From Desulfonatronum sp. (lineage in GTDB: Bacteria; Desulfobacterota; Desulfovibrionia; Desulfovibrionales; Desulfonatronaceae): DNA of 5,727 bases. Of this stretch, positions 1-5,488 are shown piece after piece. Position numbers and translations under genes: made by a program. Position 1 is the first letter of the stretch; the number at the start of each line of letters is the position of its first letter. Under the pieces are notes generated by a model. The model saw nothing but the letters and a program-made list of their open reading frames with translations, was not told the origin of the DNA and made no database searches. The stretch covers positions 1 to 5,727 of the forward strand of contig SKYX01000400.1 of NCBI GenBank assembly GCA_007127655.1, read 5' to 3'.

Positions 1-333
1 CTCCTGGACGAACCCACCAGCGCCCTGGACCCGGAACTCATCGGCGAGGTCCTGGCCGTGATCCGCTTCCTGGCCTCAGCCGGAATGACCATGATCATGG
101 CCACGCACCAGATCGCCTTTTCCGCCACCATGGCCCACGAGTTTCTGTTCATGGAAAAGGGCCGGATCGTGGAACGCGGCAGCCCGACGCACCTGTTGGC
201 CCCCGGAGCCACCTCCCGGACCATGGCCTTTTGCGCCAAGATCAACGAACTCTCCGGGGACCTGGGCGCGGCTGAGCGCAGTAGCGCGTCCCCAAGCACC
301 ACTTCAGGCGCCACCTCGGTCAGCAAACTCTAG
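1..333 (+). CDS. Polar amino-acid ABC transporter ATP-binding protein, C-terminal part (5' truncated)
   Basis: This is the last 110 residues of the ATPase subunit of an amino-acid importer (GlnQ/HisP type), which hydrolyses ATP on the cytoplasmic side of the inner membrane. The window opens inside the Walker B motif, with LLDEPTSALDPE at visible residues 1-12 and the D-loop SALD at 7-10. The H-loop histidine follows in MATHQIAF (His36), where most relatives have THE, then the family's typical FMEKGRIVERGSP stretch at about 50-62. Walker A and the ABC signature lie upstream of the window. The usual family ending (about residue 86) is followed by roughly 25 residues rich in Ser, Ala and Thr, probably a disordered tail. 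The stop codon is 17 nt before the permease gene, so the two are surely one operon. The amino acid transported cannot be read from this part. Confidence 0.95.
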   Translation, partial: LLDEPTSALDPELIGEVLAVIRFLASAGMTMIMATHQIAFSATMAHEFLFMEKGRIVERGSPTHLLAPGATSRTMAFCAKINELSGDLGAAERSSASPSTTSGATSVSKL

Positions 334-350
334 AGCAGACGCGGCAGGAC

Positions 351-1043
351 ATGAGCGACTACTGGCATTTTTTCATAACGGACGTGGCCCCGGCCCTGAA
401 CCAGGGGCTCTGGGTCAGCATCGCCGTGATCGTGCCCTCGGCCCTGCTGGGGCTGGCCTTGGGCGTGGTGGTTGGCTCGTTGCGGGTCTACGCCCCAACC
501 CCGGTTCGCCTGCTCAACGAGGCCTATGTGTCCATTTTTCGGGGCACGCCGCTGGTGGTGCAACTGTTCTTCTGGTACTTCGCCCTGCCCCATCTCCAGA
601 TCGGAGACGCACGGATCGTGCTTTCGCCCATGTCCGCGGCGATCCTGGGCTTTACCTTATGTAGCGGGGCCTACCACTCCGAATACATCCGGGGCGCCCT
701 GCTCTCCATCCGCCACGGCCAGATCAAGGCCGCCCAGGCCCTGGGCATGACCAAGACGCAAACGGTACTCTGGGTGGTCCTCCCCCAAGCCCTACGCCGA
801 GCTTTGCCCGGATGCGGCAACGAAATCATCTATCTGATCAAATACTCGTCCCTGGCCTCTATCATCACCCTCAACGAACTGACCGGCATCGGCCGGACCA
901 TCGCCAAGCAGACTTGGCGCAACATCGAGGTCTTCGTGGCCCTGGGCCTGTACTATCTGCTGCTGGTCACCCTGGCCACGCTGCTCTTACAGTATGTTGA
1001 GCGCAAAATGATGTTGCCTGGATTCGAGCAGTCCAAGGGGTGA
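351..1043 (+). CDS. Polar amino-acid ABC transporter permease (HisM/GlnP family)
   Basis: This is a complete 230-residue inner-membrane permease of the His/Glu/Gln/Arg/opine family, a normal length. Hydrophobic segments lie at about residues 20-43, 58-80, 93-113, 156-175 and 192-216, matching the five-helix layout of this family. The signature FRGTPLVVQLFFWYF is at 63-77. The EAA loop that docks on the ATPase is clear around 120-145, with the AAQALG core at 127-132 and VLPQALRRALPG after it. The ATG at 351 gives the usual family N-terminus (YWHFF...PALNQGLW). The Shine-Dalgarno sequence is poor: only AGG, 2 nt before the ATG, so translational coupling to the ATPase just upstream is likely. 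No periplasmic binding protein gene is visible; it may lie upstream of the window. The substrate (a polar amino acid) is inferred from the family only. Confidence 0.95.
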   Translation: MSDYWHFFITDVAPALNQGLWVSIAVIVPSALLGLALGVVVGSLRVYAPTPVRLLNEAYVSIFRGTPLVVQLFFWYFALPHLQIGDARIVLSPMSAAILGFTLCSGAYHSEYIRGALLSIRHGQIKAAQALGMTKTQTVLWVVLPQALRRALPGCGNEIIYLIKYSSLASIITLNELTGIGRTIAKQTWRNIEVFVALGLYYLLLVTLATLLLQYVERKMMLPGFEQSKG

Positions 1044-1085
1044 TGTTCTTTTTCATCGCGGACAACCGGACGGCTCCTGGTCCTC

Positions 1086-1129
1086 ACCGATACCTTCCAG
1101 GCCCCAAAAGGCCTAGGACCCGTATCGGT
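1086..1129. terminator. Hairpin between converging genes, candidate bidirectional terminator
   Basis: ACCGATAC (1086-1093) pairs perfectly with GTATCGGT (1122-1129). Inside it AGGCC (1099-1103) pairs with GGCCT (1110-1114) around a CCAAAA loop, and TCC/GGA adds further pairs with one bulge. The structure lies between the end of the permease gene and the end of the minus-strand 82-residue gene, where a shared terminator is expected. No T-run follows on either strand, so intrinsic termination is not certain. Confidence 0.55.
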
Positions 1130-1142
1130 ATGCTTCCTATAC

Positions 1143-1391
1143 CTACTCGGCCTCGGGGCTATATGTCCGGATCGACTGAACGCCTTCCCAGGAATAGTAG
1201 CTGTTGAGGGTCATTGCGCCTTCTTTTTCCGTGATTCGGATGAACTCCGTTCCCAGGAACAAAACGGCACCATCGTAAATCCGGCCTTCGTTGATCTGGA
1301 TCTTCAGCCCCTTGCGCAGCTTGCGGGACAACGTGCCGTGCAAGGGCATTGATGCGTACTCAAGAACTTTTTCCAAGGTTTCCTTCTGCAT
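1143..1391 (-). CDS. Small conserved-looking protein with Hfq/LSm-like layout, function unknown
   Basis: An 82-residue, probably cytoplasmic protein. The open frame runs much further upstream, but the ATG at 1391 is chosen because GGGAG lies 5 nt before it; the in-frame ATG 12 nt upstream and the one near 1883 have no comparable site. Residues 1-15 (MQKETLEKVLEYASM) look helical. A basic stretch SRKLRKGLK is at 22-30. Alternating hydrophobic strands follow: KIQINEGRIYDGAVLFLGTEF at about 30-50, IRITEK at 51-56, a turn EGAM, then YYSWEGVQSIRTY at 65-77. The order of helix, strand with G-x(3)-DG turn, two strands and a closing VQSI strand is that of Hfq/LSm small barrels. This is a pattern reading, not a confirmed homology, and the canonical Hfq motif YKHAI is absent (YYSWEGVQSI occupies that place). 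It converges on the transporter operon and has no obvious operon partner. Confidence 0.75.
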   Translation of the reverse strand: MQKETLEKVLEYASMPLHGTLSRKLRKGLKIQINEGRIYDGAVLFLGTEFIRITEKEGAMTLNSYYSWEGVQSIRTYSPEAE

Positions 1392-1631
1392 GATCGCTCC
1401 CATTGGGATACAGGTTGGATCGAGTGGCACGCACCATGAGTGCCATCCGATTTTGCAAAAAGAAGCCGACCGGTCGCACGCGAAATATCCCGAACATTGC
1501 CGAAGGAAGCGCAGAGCGGCGGCCATCTCCGTCGCATGCAGCCAATTCCGCCCCCACGCCCCGCTCCGGCTCTGTCTGAGGATTCCACGATATAACCAAA
1601 ATACATGCCAACCAGAACACGCAACAAGAAA

Positions 1632-1687
1632 CAATAACGTCAATACGTTATCAGCTGTGCCCTCTTTTCTACCCCAATAACGTCGTT
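1632..1687. promoter_or_regulatory. Operator-like repeat set upstream of the YkgJ-family gene
   Basis: The decamer CAATAACGTC occurs twice in direct orientation, at 1632-1641 and 1675-1684. The starts are 43 bp apart, close to four helical turns. The first copy also forms a perfect dyad, ATAACGT (1634-1640), CAAT, ACGTTAT (1645-1651). The second overlaps a smaller dyad AACG-T-CGTT (1679-1687). Three ATAACGT half-sites within about 50 bp suggest a dimeric regulator binding cooperatively. The regulator is unknown, and which of the two divergent genes it controls cannot be told. Confidence 0.5.
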
Positions 1688-1711
1688 CAAAAAAGTATTT
1701 GGACACAGAAA

Positions 1712-1725
1712 TGTCGAACTCGACA
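1712..1725. promoter_or_regulatory. 14-bp palindrome just upstream of the Shine-Dalgarno sequence
   Basis: TGTCGA and TCGACA flank an AC spacer in perfect symmetry. It ends about 4 nt before the GGGAGG ribosome binding site of the YkgJ-family gene, so it could be an operator close to the transcription start or a short leader hairpin that limits translation. Neither role is shown by the sequence alone. Confidence 0.4.
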
Positions 1726-1739
1726 CCCTGGGAGGTTCC

Positions 1740-2315
1740 ATGCCCGAGGACCCGCTTCTCCACTTGCCCCGCCTCTATGCGGACATGGAGAACCGATACG
1801 CCGACATCGCCGCGAACATCGGCCTGACCTGCACAGACTGTCCGGACAACTGCTGCACCAGCTATTTTCAGCACCACACCCACGTAGAGTGGGCTTATCT
1901 CTGGCAGGGGCTGGCAATACTTCCGGAAACGCGATTGCGGGATGTCCGATCACGGGCAGCCCAATATGTGGAGCAAGCCAGGGAGATACTGGCCGAACAG
2001 CGCGCTCCGGACATCATGTGTCCCCTGAATGAGGACGGCCGGTGCATCCTGTACGCGCACCGGCTGATGATCTGCAGGCTGCACGGCGTGCCCAACGTCT
2101 TTACATTGCCCAACGGGGTCGCCAAGGAGTTTCCCGGGTGTTTCCGGAGTCAGGAGTTGGCGGCGAGCGGCACGGATTTGCCCAAGCTGGACCGGACGGA
2201 TTTTTACCGTCGTCTGGTGGAACTGGAGATGGACTACCTGCGGAGCATGACCCAAAAACCCGGAAAAGTTCGATTAACCCTGGCCGAAATGATTCACCAG
2301 GGTCCGCCGGTTTGA
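1740..2315 (+). CDS. YkgJ-family cysteine-cluster protein
   Basis: A complete 191-residue soluble protein of the YkgJ (CxxCxxxCC) family, thought to bind zinc or an iron-sulfur cluster; the cellular role of the family is not established. Eight cysteines are visible. C31, C34, C38 and C39 form the N-terminal CTDCPDNCC signature, C94 and C102 lie in CPLNEDGRC, C112 is in ICRLHGVP and C134 is in FPGCF. This spacing, including the CRLHG motif after the second pair, is typical of the family. The N-terminus has no signal peptide or membrane segment. The ATG at 1740 is preceded by GGGAGG with a 4-nt gap, which supports this start. The gene stands alone, with a long regulatory-looking upstream region and a large hairpin downstream. 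Confidence 0.9.
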   Translation: MPEDPLLHLPRLYADMENRYADIAANIGLTCTDCPDNCCTSYFQHHTHVEWAYLWQGLAILPETRLRDVRSRAAQYVEQAREILAEQRAPDIMCPLNEDGRCILYAHRLMICRLHGVPNVFTLPNGVAKEFPGCFRSQELAASGTDLPKLDRTDFYRRLVELEMDYLRSMTQKPGKVRLTLAEMIHQGPPV

Positions 2316-2383
2316 GGCTCGATACGATGGAGGGATTTGCGAAGGAAGTGAATATGGAGACATCGAGGTTGAGAAGTCCAGTA

Positions 2384-2458
2384 CGCTCCGCACGGCTTCC
2401 GAGGGCTGGAGGCTCCTCAACGGAACCTCAAGCAAGCCCCTCAGAAGCCGTGCGAGCG
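2384..2458. repeat. 75-nt imperfect palindrome (long hairpin) between converging genes
   Basis: CGCACGGCTTC (2389-2399) is the exact reverse complement of GAAGCCGTGCG (2444-2454). The stem extends outward by CGCT (2384-2387) with AGCG (2455-2458). Inward, GAGGG (2401-2405) pairs with CCCTC (2438-2442). A further inner hairpin is formed by GAGG-C-TCC (2409-2416), a TCAAC loop and GGA-A-CCTC (2422-2429). It ends 4 nt after the stop codon of the minus-strand 81-residue gene and about 70 nt after the stop of the YkgJ-family gene. It could be a terminator for both (although no T-run follows), a REP-like or MITE-like element, or a structured RNA. Confidence 0.7.
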
Positions 2459-2462
2459 GCGG

Positions 2463-2708
2463 TCAAGACTCAAGGCTGGCACCGGACACGGCCTGGACGA
2501 TGTCTCCTTTGGCATTGTAGACCGACGTGGTTTCCATGGCCACGAGCTTGGAGATGACAGTAGGGTCTTGCAGCACTTGTCGCTGCAAGCGGGCTTTACG
2601 AATGTTCTTCATGGACTCGGCCTGGGACTGACCTTCCCGAGAAACGGTTTCAGCCGGCTGTGCTTTCGGGATTTCCATAACAGCGGGGTTGATCTTGGGC
2701 ATTTCCAT
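2463..2708 (-). CDS. Small hypothetical protein with N-terminal tandem motif, possible FliA regulon member
   Basis: An 81-residue protein of a family I do not recognise. It has no signal peptide, membrane segment or cysteine. The N-terminus holds a nine-residue tandem duplication, MEMPKINPA (1-9) and MEIPKAQPA (11-19). A polar, Gln/Glu/Arg-rich segment follows at about 20-45 (SREGQSQAESMKNIRKARLQRQ), probably helical. The C-terminus reads KLVAMETTSVYNAKGDIVQAVSG. The start at 2708 is certain: AGGAGG (2715-2720, minus strand) lies exactly 6 nt before it. The second in-frame ATG lacks such a site. Strong translation is implied. A sigma-28-like promoter sits about 43 bp upstream, which would place it among late flagellar or motility genes, but no flagellar gene is in the window and the role is inference. 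Confidence 0.82.
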   Translation of the reverse strand: MEMPKINPAVMEIPKAQPAETVSREGQSQAESMKNIRKARLQRQVLQDPTVISKLVAMETTSVYNAKGDIVQAVSGASLES

Positions 2709-2710
2709 AA
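2671..2710. repeat. 10-bp direct repeats spaced by 30 bp inside the 81-residue gene
   Basis: ATTTCCATAA occurs at 2671-2680 and again at 2701-2710, exactly 30 bp apart, so the repeat keeps the reading frame. It underlies the MEMPKINPA / MEIPKAQPA duplication and looks like an in-frame tandem duplication that has since diverged. Confidence 0.7.
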
Positions 2711-2714
2711 TTCG

Positions 2715-2720
2715 CCTCCT
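2715..2720 (-). promoter_or_regulatory. Strong Shine-Dalgarno sequence (AGGAGG)
   Basis: A full AGGAGG on the minus strand, 6 nt before the ATG at 2708. It fixes the start of the 81-residue protein and is the best ribosome binding site in the window. Confidence 0.88.
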
Positions 2721-2750
2721 TTTCCTTTTTTCTGGGGTTTGTTACCTACT

Positions 2751-2777
2751 GTATCGACCAAATCGCAAACATCTTTA
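2751..2777 (-). promoter_or_regulatory. Candidate sigma-28 (FliA) promoter
   Basis: Read on the minus strand, TAAAGATG (2777-2770) is followed after exactly 11 nt by GTCGATAC (2758-2751). The known enterobacterial FliA consensus is TAAAGTTT-N11-GCCGATAA, so each half matches at 6 of 8 bases with ideal spacing. Transcription would start near 2744, giving a leader of about 36 nt before the 81-residue gene. The match is by eye and the consensus in this lineage may differ. Confidence 0.55.
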
Positions 2778-2873
2778 GGGAGACTTTGCATTTTTTTCCC
2801 ACCCGGCCATGGTGGTTTCTTACTATGCATGAAAAATGCCAACCAAGTGCAAAACTGGCAGCCAAACCTTTCC

Positions 2874-2877
2874 GGAG
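2874..2877 (+). promoter_or_regulatory. Shine-Dalgarno sequence deciding the HAD gene start
   Basis: GGAG lies 6 nt before the ATG at 2884. The in-frame ATG at 2836 has no comparable site upstream, so 2884 is preferred. Confidence 0.7.
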
Positions 2878-2883
2878 CTTCTC

Positions 2884-4125
2884 ATGACCAAGACTATTGA
2901 ACACCACCCCATCCAGACCCTTGAAGAATTTTACCATCTCATGGACCAAACGGCCCTTGTCCGACGCAAGGCCGTTCAAGACTCCCTGGCCGGGCGAGAC
3001 CCCGCGGAATCGGATATCGCTTCGCTGCGTAACGCCCTGGAAAGTTTAAAGCAGATTCCGAACACTGAATCAGAAAAACCTTTCGAACGACTGCTGCGCA
3101 TGGACGACAACAACGCCGTGACCGTTGACCTGGACTACGAAATCACGGAACTGGCCAGAGACGTGACCTACCTTGAGCTGGGCGAAACAGCCCTAAAGCT
3201 GGTCATCGAAGACCAGACCCCCGGCCTGCTTTCCCAGGCCGATCAGTTGGCCCAGCGGCTGACCAAGGCCTTGGGCGCCACGACCTTGCGCTGCTTCATC
3301 ACGGACCGCGACGGCACGGTAAACAACTACTGCGGCCGCTACCGCTCCTCGGTCCAGGCCGTGTACAACGCGGTCTTTCTGACCCGCTTCGCCCGAAGCC
3401 GCGCCACCTGCCCCATCGTCGTCACCTCCGGCCCGCTGTCCGGCCCGGGGCTCCTGGACGTCAGCGTCGTTCCGCCCAAGACCTACGTCATGGCCGCGTC
3501 CAAAGGCCGAGAGTACATGGACCTCGCCGACGCCTACGGCAGCTTCCCGGCCTCGGAGGAGCAAAATCGCGTGCTGCAAAATTTGCACGGCGACCTGAGC
3601 AACCTACTGGAACGCCCTGAAAACCGAAAATTCGGCCTGATCGGCTCAGGCCTCCAGGTAAAATTCGGCCAACTCACCGTGGCCCGCCAGGACATTTCCG
3701 GGTCCGTCCCCGAGGCCGAATCCCTGGCCTTCCTGAAAACCGTCACCAATCTGGTGGAGCGCCACGACCCCGATGGTCACGCCTTGCGCATCGAGGACAC
3801 CGGCCTGGACATCGAAATCATCCTGACCATCGGCTCCGGCGACGAGCGCAAGGACTTCGACAAGGGCGACGGGGTGCTGTTTCTGGACCAGGCCCTGGGG
3901 CTGAACCTGGAGAAAGGGCCGCACCTGGTTTGCGGAGACACCTTTTCCGACCTGCCCATGCTCCGGGCGACCCTGGAATGCTGCCCGGACACTCATGCCG
4001 TGTTCGTGACCCGCAAGCAGGAACTGCACAAGGCCGTGCTCGAACTCTGCCCCAAGGCCAGCCTCGTGGCCGAGCCGGACATCCTGGTCCTGGCCCTGCA
4101 CGCCCTGTCTCGGGTTTCCCAGTAA
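2884..4125 (+). CDS. HAD-superfamily phosphatase, trehalose-phosphatase-like, with N-terminal extension
   Basis: A complete 413-residue soluble protein. The HAD motifs appear in order. Motif I is FITDRDGT with the nucleophile D141 and acid D143. Motif II is VVTSG (S/T at 181-182). The motif III lysine is probably K327 in DFDKGDG. Motif IV is CGDTFSDLP with D352 and D356. The long insert between motifs II and III (about 190-315) fits a type-II cap, as in trehalose-6-phosphate and sucrose phosphatases. The last motif and the FDKGDGVLFLDQALGL stretch support that group. The first 130 or so residues look helical and have no recognised domain; no glycosyltransferase domain of trehalose synthase is present. 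The substrate is probably a sugar phosphate, but this is inference. Trm112 follows 42 nt downstream, probably on the same transcript. Confidence 0.82.
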   Translation: MTKTIEHHPIQTLEEFYHLMDQTALVRRKAVQDSLAGRDPAESDIASLRNALESLKQIPNTESEKPFERLLRMDDNNAVTVDLDYEITELARDVTYLELGETALKLVIEDQTPGLLSQADQLAQRLTKALGATTLRCFITDRDGTVNNYCGRYRSSVQAVYNAVFLTRFARSRATCPIVVTSGPLSGPGLLDVSVVPPKTYVMAASKGREYMDLADAYGSFPASEEQNRVLQNLHGDLSNLLERPENRKFGLIGSGLQVKFGQLTVARQDISGSVPEAESLAFLKTVTNLVERHDPDGHALRIEDTGLDIEIILTIGSGDERKDFDKGDGVLFLDQALGLNLEKGPHLVCGDTFSDLPMLRATLECCPDTHAVFVTRKQELHKAVLELCPKASLVAEPDILVLALHALSRVSQ

Positions 4126-4167
4126 AGCTGCCTCAAAAAAAATCATTTCCAAAAGGAGACCCATCCC

Positions 4168-4386
4168 ATGGCCCTGAACAAAGAACTGCTCGACATCCTG
4201 GCCTGCCCCAAGTGCAAGGCCGACGTAACCCTGACCCCGGCCGAGGACGGCCTGACCTGCGCGCCCTGCCAGGTCGTCTACCCCATCAAGGATGAAATCC
4301 CGGTCATGCTCATCGAGGAGGCCGTCCCACTGGAGGACTGGGAAAACGGCGTCCGGGAGCAAGAGAGGAAACCGAGCCATATATAG
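4168..4386 (+). CDS. Trm112/UPF0434-family zinc-ribbon protein
   Basis: A complete 72-residue protein. Two cysteine pairs, CPKC (C13, C16) and CAPC (C31, C34), form the zinc ribbon, followed by the family's YPIKDEIPVML stretch at 38-48. The N-terminus, LNKELLDILACPKCK, is also characteristic. In eukaryotes and archaea Trm112 activates tRNA, rRNA and release-factor methyltransferases; the partners of bacterial members are largely unknown, and none is evident here. The ATG at 4168 follows AAGGAGA at about 8 nt. The residues after position 50 are charged and probably flexible. The gene lies 42 nt after the HAD phosphatase in the same direction, which suggests a shared transcript. Confidence 0.93.
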   Translation: MALNKELLDILACPKCKADVTLTPAEDGLTCAPCQVVYPIKDEIPVMLIEEAVPLEDWENGVREQERKPSHI

Positions 4387-4439
4387 CTCAACCACTAACC
4401 TCGCCCCACCAGGCCCGCTCGATCCCCAGGTTGTCCATT

Positions 4440-4457
4440 ACGTTTCTTCTTAAACGT
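4440..4457. promoter_or_regulatory. Dyad upstream of the outer-membrane protein gene
   Basis: ACGTTT (4440-4445) and AAACGT (4452-4457) form a perfect inverted repeat with a 6-nt spacer, about 30 bp before the start codon at 4487. It may be an operator or a leader hairpin. The surrounding 100-bp gap has no convincing promoter and no T-run terminator for the upstream gene. Confidence 0.35.
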
Positions 4458-4486
4458 GGATTCCCGCAACGCAGGCTGAGGAAAGC

Positions 4487-5488
4487 ATGCGACGACACAC
4501 CATCCTGCTCTTCACGTTTCTGATTCTTTGGATAACTTCCCCCGCCAAAGCGGACGAAATCATTATCAATGTAGACATTGACTTTGCCCAACTCCAAAAA
4601 GACGCGGAACTCTACTTTAAGTTGAGCAGCGCGCTTTTCTCGGCGTTTACATCCCAGCCAAGCCTGATGCAGGGATCGTTTACCGCGAAATATGATGACG
4701 GGCCCGACGCGTCGCTTGAGATATTCAAACTCCCGATTCCCGTATATTTCAGGAAAGAACACCCCCTGCAGCCGTTTATCAAGCTGACCTACGGGTATAG
4801 CGAATACACCCGCGTTCTTGAGCCGTGGGATTCCCGAATACCATTTGAAGAAGACTTCGGTAAGCGGGAAAAGGTGAAGATAAAGACAAACAGTCTGGGA
4901 TTGAGAACGGGCGTAAAATGGGAATACGCTCAAAATCTCTCCATAGAGCCGTCGCTCGGCATCGCCTACACGCATGTTCACCACAAGCAATACGCAAGAT
5001 TGATGATCACGGATTACATTATCCAGCGCCACCCCTCTTTTCACCGTGATCTTTACGACACCACCGTCGAACTCTTCACCATCAGCCCGGGTGTAAAGCA
5101 CTCCCTGGGTTATCCTTTTGGTCCCGGGACGATTGGCTTTGACGCGCAATTCCTGACTCAGTACTCAAAAGTATTTCGCTCCAAGGGCAGGTATGGGCAG
5201 ATTACATCAAACAGCAGCATCACCCATCTGGTCGTGGATTATGATTTTCCTCTGGGACGTTCTCTTTTCAATAGAGAAATATCGGTCAAGCCCTTTGTCG
5301 GCAGAACGGATTATTTTGGAGATCTGAGAACGGGCATGGGGTTGCGGACCATGTACGAGTATGGCTTGGACTTCATTGTGGATATCAAGGATTATGCCGC
5401 CTATCTTTCCAGGCTGTCCTTCGGCGGATCATACATGAAGGGCTATGAGTTGACTGGCTGGAAAATCGGATTAGGCTGGGAGTTTTAG
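4487..5488 (+). CDS. Secreted outer-membrane beta-barrel protein, function unknown
   Basis: A complete 333-residue protein. Residues 1-22 form a clear Sec signal peptide: MRRH, a hydrophobic core at 5-17, and SPAKA as the signal peptidase I site before D23. The mature part shows alternating aromatic and polar residues expected of transmembrane beta strands, for example FIKLTYGYSEY, LGLRTGVKWEY, LSIEPSLGIAYTHV, ISVKPFVGRTDYF and LSFGGSYMKGY. It ends in GWKIGLGWEF, with the terminal Phe used by the BAM machinery. Length and pattern fit a 10-12 strand barrel, perhaps of the solitary autotransporter-barrel kind, but no passenger domain is present. GAGG lies 5 nt before the ATG. The gene is much more AT-rich than its neighbours (one 60-nt stretch near 4561 is under 40% GC), suggesting acquisition. 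It lies 24 nt upstream of the next gene. Confidence 0.85.
   Translation: MRRHTILLFTFLILWITSPAKADEIIINVDIDFAQLQKDAELYFKLSSALFSAFTSQPSLMQGSFTAKYDDGPDASLEIFKLPIPVYFRKEHPLQPFIKLTYGYSEYTRVLEPWDSRIPFEEDFGKREKVKIKTNSLGLRTGVKWEYAQNLSIEPSLGIAYTHVHHKQYARLMITDYIIQRHPSFHRDLYDTTVELFTISPGVKHSLGYPFGPGTIGFDAQFLTQYSKVFRSKGRYGQITSNSSITHLVVDYDFPLGRSLFNREISVKPFVGRTDYFGDLRTGMGLRTMYEYGLDFIVDIKDYAAYLSRLSFGGSYMKGYELTGWKIGLGWEF

Larger units (their letters stand above)
1392..1739. other. Divergent intergenic region (348 bp), no supported gene
   Basis: This stretch separates two divergent genes, so it should hold both promoters. Open frames cross it on both strands, but none has a ribosome binding site or a recognisable protein. 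Its right part (about 1590-1710) is AT-richer than the flanking coding DNA. It contains the dyads and direct repeat listed separately, plus TGGCAC (1425-1430) facing GTGCCA (1440-1445), a 6-bp inverted repeat about 34 bp upstream of the minus-strand start. On the minus strand TTGTTG and TATTTT stand 18 nt apart near 1600-1630, a weak sigma-70-like pair that would give a long leader. No clear promoter was seen for the plus-strand gene. Confidence 0.6.

Noticed and set aside
1605..1620. Sigma-54-like TGGCAT-N5-TTGGT on the minus strand
   Set aside because: The essential GC of the -12 element is missing (TTGG instead of TTGC), so it does not meet the consensus.
1291..1680. 129-residue plus-strand frame across the intergenic region
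   Set aside because: It is antisense to the Hfq-like gene, rich in His, Arg and Cys as expected of a shadow frame, and has no Shine-Dalgarno sequence.
1392..1883. In-frame upstream extension of the 82-residue minus-strand gene to 246 residues
   Set aside because: The extension overlaps the start of the YkgJ-family gene, has no ribosome binding site at its ATG and reads as a random mixture; GGGAG before the ATG at 1391 fixes the shorter start. A lipobox-like LFLVACSG in it has no usable start codon.
2354..2557. Possible 67-residue plus-strand frame with AAGGAAG before its ATG
   Set aside because: It runs through the 75-nt hairpin and then antisense to the 81-residue gene; its Arg/Pro/Ser/Trp-rich composition is that of a chance frame.
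2799..2820. CCACC/GGTGG hairpin followed by TTTCTT
   Set aside because: The stem has only five pairs and there is no plus-strand gene upstream for it to terminate.
2836..2883. Upstream ATG extending the HAD phosphatase by 16 residues
   Set aside because: No ribosome binding site precedes it, whereas the ATG at 2884 has GGAG at a good distance.
3193..4395. Long minus-strand open frames opposite the HAD gene
   Set aside because: They are shadow frames from GC-rich codon use; the plus-strand protein carries all HAD motifs.
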